Assembly: GCA_013154205.1 (NCBI GenBank)
Contig: JAADCY010000027.1
Span: forward strand, 1-9,480
Length of the DNA: 9,480 nt
Source of the DNA: Thermoproteota archaeon
Lineage (GTDB): Archaea > Thermoproteota > Thermoprotei_A > Sulfolobales > Desulfurococcaceae
Direction: 5' to 3'
Below are positions 6,910-9,480 of this stretch, piece after piece. The notes under the pieces are model-generated. The model was given only the letters and a program-made list of their open reading frames with translations, did not search any database and was not told the DNA's origin. How positions within the stretch are numbered: position 1 is the first letter of the stretch; every line of letters begins with the position of its first letter. The translations under genes and the position numbers were made by a program.

Positions 6910-7624
6910 CTCCATGTATAATTCTAACAGGTATTCCAGGAGGGTTTATTGTTTCTAATTTTTTAAAACCGATCATTTTGAGATCATTATATATGCGTTT
7001 AATATAATATGGGTTCTTCCCTGCAAACATTGATATTGTTCCACCTTTCCTAAGCAGTTTATAAAGAGTGCTTAAGAAACTATATGAGTATAATCTTGTA
7101 TTTTTGCCAGGATTAGGGCCGCCATCATGAATTATATGATCGTATTTTTCATTATTCCTTAGCAGGATTTCTATGATCATGAATGCATCATTTAGAAATA
7201 TGAGTGTTTTATCGTTCTTTAGACTATCTGAAAAGTACTGATAGGGGTTCCGATATAATGCTATTCCTAGTATGATAGGGTCTATTTCGGTTGTATGGAT
7301 AATAGCGTTTTTGTTCATATATCTGACACAATAATTTGTTCTTCCAAGACCTGTTCCTATTTCCAGTATTCTATTGGCGTATGTCGTTTTTTCAGCCCAT
7401 GCTATATAGCATCCGAGAGTAATAACACGGTAATCGTCCTGGCCAGGTTTCCTTAGGTAGCCAAGCCCTCCTGTTGCTTTATCGATGTAATCCTCAATAT
7501 CCTTATAGCTCATATGAAATATTTTGTTAACGTAGGCGATATAAGCTGTTTTCCTAGCAATACGGTCTGCTTTCCTATAGTTCCTACGTAGTAGGTGAGC
7601 AAATGTACAAAAAGGTGGTTGCAT
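6899..7624 (-). CDS. Predicted class I SAM-dependent methyltransferase (COG2521-like)
   Basis: The Rossmann-fold methyltransferase core begins with motif I ILEIGTGLGRT (86-96), followed by the acidic residue of motif II in TTEIDP (111-116; E113), ND at 145-146 in the adenine-binding position, motif IV IIHDGGPN (164-171) and KGGTISMFAG (193-202) as motif VI. The order and the LYS..F..LY spacing after motif IV resemble the archaeal predicted methyltransferases of COG2521, which usually carry DPPR where this protein has DGGP. The target is unknown. Residues 1-80 form a basic, probably helical N-terminal part. Its ATG (7622-7624) shares a base with the eIF5A stop codon (TAATG), so the two are almost certainly translationally coupled; AAGGACCAGGTA before the ATG supplies weak binding sites. 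It ends 5 nt from the convergent 120-aa gene. Methyltransferase call is sure; subfamily moderately so. Confidence 0.82.
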   Translation of the reverse strand: MQPPFCTFAHLLRRNYRKADRIARKTAYIAYVNKIFHMSYKDIEDYIDKATGGLGYLRKPGQDDYRVITLGCYIAWAEKTTYANRILEIGTGLGRTNYCVRYMNKNAIIHTTEIDPIILGIALYRNPYQYFSDSLKNDKTLIFLNDAFMIIEILLRNNEKYDHIIHDGGPNPGKNTRLYSYSFLSTLYKLLRKGGTISMFAGKNPYYIKRIYNDLKMIGFKKLETINPPGIPVRIIHGEKQ

Positions 7625-8019
7625 TACCTGGTCCTTACAATCATTCTTTTACCCATAACTATCCAGTACTCAACCTCTACTCCGGGCTGAAGTTTTTCTC
7701 GTAGTTTTTCGTCTTCGGGCTTTTCTACTTCGAATGTGTCGAAGGTCTCCATATCCATTATCTGTACCATATCACCCATATCAGCTATGACCTGGCCTAC
7801 GCGTTTTTCTATGATTGGCACTTCGACTCTCTGGTCTACTGGCGCGACAAGGGTTCTCTTGTTGCCTGTGAATAATCCTATGGCGACGACATGGGCTTTT
7901 GCGCTTCCATGTTTTCCTGTCTTGGCTTTGCTCATTTCAACTATTCTACATGGTTCGCCATTAATGACTATGAAGTTTCCTGGTTTGAGCTCTCCGAGTG
8001 TTGCATATGTTTTGCTCAT
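7624..8019 (-). CDS. eif5a: Translation factor aIF5A (hypusine-containing eIF5A)
   Basis: Archaeal homologue of eIF5A and bacterial EF-P, which binds the ribosomal E site and relieves stalling, for example at proline runs. The N-terminal SH3-like domain (residues about 1-68) carries the modification loop SKAKTGKHGSAKAH (30-43), where K36 between G35 and H37 is the lysine converted to deoxyhypusine or hypusine. The C-terminal OB domain covers about 70-131. The 131-aa length is normal. The ATG at 8019 follows GAGGGTGA (8026-8033 on the minus strand) by 6 nt. Upstream the PP-loop gene ends 40 nt away; downstream the methyltransferase overlaps by one base. Deoxyhypusine synthase is not in this window. 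Nothing looks damaged. Confidence 0.97.
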   Translation of the reverse strand: MSKTYATLGELKPGNFIVINGEPCRIVEMSKAKTGKHGSAKAHVVAIGLFTGNKRTLVAPVDQRVEVPIIEKRVGQVIADMGDMVQIMDMETFDTFEVEKPEDEKLREKLQPGVEVEYWIVMGKRMIVRTR

Positions 8020-8059
8020 GTATATTCACCCTCTCGGCATGGAATCTTTATTCGTAGAA

Positions 8060-9361
8060 TCATTTAGAGTGGTTCGCCATATTTATAGGTCTCTTTCTCC
8101 ACAGACCCTTCAAGATATATCCTAGATCTTTGCTTAGTTTTACTGAAATTTCTCGGAATACTTTCTTGTTTCTGAAATATGATAGATGCAGCTCATATAG
8201 ATGCATGGCGGGACATATCATACATCCTATTCTTGTAAATCCCTTGTTATAAATAGGGTTTATATCAATATTTTTATATATAGATAATAATTGTGCTTCT
8301 AACCTAGTCCAATTAAGAATTGGTAGGGCTCTCCTGATCCCTGGCATGAATCGGCTAGTGGTAATCCTCTTCATGCGCTGCCGAGTAGTGCTCTCGTACC
8401 TCCTAATCCCTTCAAAGACTAATCTGATATTATGCCTAGTATAGTAGTTGTAGAGAGGCTTTATCTTCAGTTCACCTGTGCACCACCTATTATTCCTAGT
8501 TGGTAGCTCTTTCTTCTCCTCGATCAACTCGATAAAGGATTTTTCTCCATGAACTATCTCGAACGTTACCCCTAGTTTCTCGGCGATTTTCTCGGCGAAT
8601 CTTCTTGTCTCGGGGAATTCAAGCCCTGTATCAGAATAGACTGCTACAATATTCTTAGCTCCCAGTGCTTCTGCTACTAGGTAGAGAGTTATGGTCGAGT
8701 CAATACCACCTGAATAAGCTACTGCATAAGGTGGGCTGTACTTATACGCTACGTTCTTAATGAAAGCGAACGCCTCATGTATTAATGTGTCTAGATAAGG
8801 CCTGTTCGCATCGGCGATATCGTGGGGATCGGTTGGTGGTAGATCCTTGAAAACATTTGGAGCTATATCCTTGACTTTGCACTTATTGTTTCTATTTCGA
8901 CATATACCGGCGTATCTGCCTGCGAGGAAGACAATATATCTTGTACGGTGCTCGCCCGGGATCTCAATGTATTTACCCTTGAGCCTCCTGGTTTTAGGCG
9001 TTATAATGATAGGTTCATCTATGTGCTTGACGAGTATTGACGCTAGTGCTCCGGTGGGGTAGAATAGCCATCCCTCTCTCGTAGAGTACAACATGACGCC
9101 ATACTTTACGCCGTCACACCATACCTCCGTAGCGTATTCTCCGTATTCTGATGGTAGCCTCCTACATATGGGTGTTTTTGTCGTAGTATCTAATCCTACG
9201 TCTGTATCTCTTCTAATGAGCCTGGAAATGAGTTCTTTCTCGTATTCTGAGCATAGCCAGACATCGTTCTTGCTAATCCTAATTAGAGGTTTTCCTTTAT
9301 TCAGCAATGGCGTGTTTCCGGCTATATCCCATCCTATGTATTTCAGCATTATTCCAGCCAC
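8060..9361 (-). CDS. PP-loop ATPase, PAPS-reductase (CysH)-like, with long N-terminal part
   Basis: The C-terminal half (about 190-420) is a phosphoadenosine-phosphosulfate-reductase-type PP-loop domain (COG0175). It has the PP-loop AYSGGIDS (215-222), YSDTGLEFPET (242-252), RWCTGELKIKP (292-302) with C294, GIRRYESTTR (318-327) and a late GCMICP (379-384) with C380 and C383. Such domains adenylate or reduce sulfur compounds, or thiolate nucleic acids; archaeal members of this size are mostly uncharacterised. C294, C380 and C383 could hold a metal or Fe-S cluster, or a disulfide relay. Residues 1-190 match nothing I can name with confidence; they include further cysteines (C37, C66, C82, C154, C161). 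Classical CysH is about 240-260 aa, so this is nearly twice that. The longest frame starts at GTG 9361, 2 nt after the upstream stop; ATG 9349 (residue 5) is an alternative, and neither has a strong binding site. It is probably cotranscribed with the upstream membrane protein gene. Confidence 0.85.
   Translation of the reverse strand: MAGIMLKYIGWDIAGNTPLLNKGKPLIRISKNDVWLCSEYEKELISRLIRRDTDVGLDTTTKTPICRRLPSEYGEYATEVWCDGVKYGVMLYSTREGWLFYPTGALASILVKHIDEPIIITPKTRRLKGKYIEIPGEHRTRYIVFLAGRYAGICRNRNNKCKVKDIAPNVFKDLPPTDPHDIADANRPYLDTLIHEAFAFIKNVAYKYSPPYAVAYSGGIDSTITLYLVAEALGAKNIVAVYSDTGLEFPETRRFAEKIAEKLGVTFEIVHGEKSFIELIEEKKELPTRNNRWCTGELKIKPLYNYYTRHNIRLVFEGIRRYESTTRQRMKRITTSRFMPGIRRALPILNWTRLEAQLLSIYKNIDINPIYNKGFTRIGCMICPAMHLYELHLSYFRNKKVFREISVKLSKDLGYILKGLWRKRPINMANHSK
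8077..8089 (-). promoter_or_regulatory. Likely internal promoter (TATA box) for eIF5A
   Basis: The minus strand reads CCTATAAATATGG inside the last codons of the PP-loop gene. It is a strong TATA match, and a start about 25 nt downstream, near 8058, would give a leader of about 38 nt containing the eIF5A binding site. This would let a highly expressed translation factor and the following methyltransferase be made independently of the upstream genes. Confidence 0.5.
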
Positions 9362-9363
9362 TT

Positions 9364-9480
9364 TTACTCTGAAGATTTAGTTGTTTCTCCACATTTGCTG
9401 GTTGTCTTAATCTTCTTTTCTATCAAGTCATGGAAGAAATACCATGCGGCGAATACTGCTATTAGTGAAGCTATACCGAT
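9364..9480 (-). CDS. Membrane protein, C-terminal 38 residues, cut by window edge
   Basis: An open minus-strand frame enters from the right edge and ends in TAA at 9364-9366. The visible tail starts with a hydrophobic stretch (IGIASLIAVFAAWYFF) long enough to form much of a transmembrane helix. A basic segment (IEKKIKTT) and a polar end (SKCGETTKSSE) follow. By the positive-inside rule the C-terminus is probably cytoplasmic. The stop lies 2 nt before the GTG of the PP-loop gene, so the two are probably in one operon. The family cannot be named from this fragment. Confidence 0.7.
   Translation of the reverse strand: MGIASLIAVFAAWYFFHDLIEKKIKTTSKCGETTKSSE

Noticed and set aside
6899..7624. Spermidine/agmatine aminopropyltransferase, suggested by the nearby eIF5A and its polyamine-derived hypusine
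   Set aside because: The SAM-binding motifs fit, but the aminopropyltransferase signature around the acceptor site is not visible, and motif order fits COG2521 better.
7736..8125. A 129-codon plus-strand frame opposite eIF5A
   Set aside because: The minus strand encodes a complete eIF5A with its hypusine loop; the plus frame has no family features.
8060..9361. DndC of a DNA phosphorothioation system
   Set aside because: DndC shares the PP-loop type, but no dndD, dndE or dnd restriction genes are nearby, and translation and housekeeping genes surround it.
9093..9380. Plus-strand open frames opposite the PP-loop gene (also 8847-9062)
   Set aside because: The proteins are low-complexity and Ser/Leu-rich, as expected for antisense frames, and have no binding site or promoter.

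Overview
The window looks like chromosomal DNA of a hyperthermophilic crenarchaeon, most likely of the Desulfurococcales type; genus cannot be settled. The reasons are a complete reverse gyrase (the hallmark gene of hyperthermophiles), an archaeal eIF5A, a Cdc48/VAT-type AAA ATPase, a single-domain KaiC-like ATPase, AGA/AGG-rich arginine usage, moderately low GC, tight gene packing, TATA-box promoters and ribosome binding sites of the GAGGTGATC type.

Layout. (1) 1-649, minus: N-terminal 216 residues of Cdc48, cut by the window edge. (2) 650-871: divergent promoter region. (3) 872-1627, plus: KaiC-like ATPase. (4) 1628-1741: spacer with several TATA-like elements. (5) 1742-6893, plus: a probable three-gene operon of reverse gyrase (1302 aa, both zinc fingers and all helicase and topoisomerase motifs intact), a 288-aa nitrilase-fold protein whose start overlaps the gyrase end by 19 nt, and an unrecognised 120-aa protein. 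(6) The operon meets a minus-strand cluster tail to tail, with 5 nt between stop codons. (7) 6899-9480, minus, read from the right edge leftwards: the C-terminal 38 residues of a membrane protein, a 433-aa PP-loop/PAPS-reductase-like protein 2 nt later, eIF5A after 40 nt (probably with its own promoter), and a COG2521-like methyltransferase whose ATG overlaps the eIF5A stop by one base.

The most notable observation is the nitrilase-fold protein coupled to reverse gyrase. It follows the nitrilase pattern along its length, yet it has no cysteine at all and has tyrosine in place of the first catalytic glutamate, so it is probably a pseudoenzyme. Together with the 120-aa tyrosine-rich orphan it forms a candidate reverse-gyrase accessory module. 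A second point of interest is the one-base-overlap coupling of eIF5A to a predicted methyltransferase. A third is the PP-loop protein with a roughly 200-residue N-terminal part of unknown function. No RNA genes, insertion sequences, CRISPR arrays or integration sites were seen. All homology statements rest on reading motifs by eye; no search was run.
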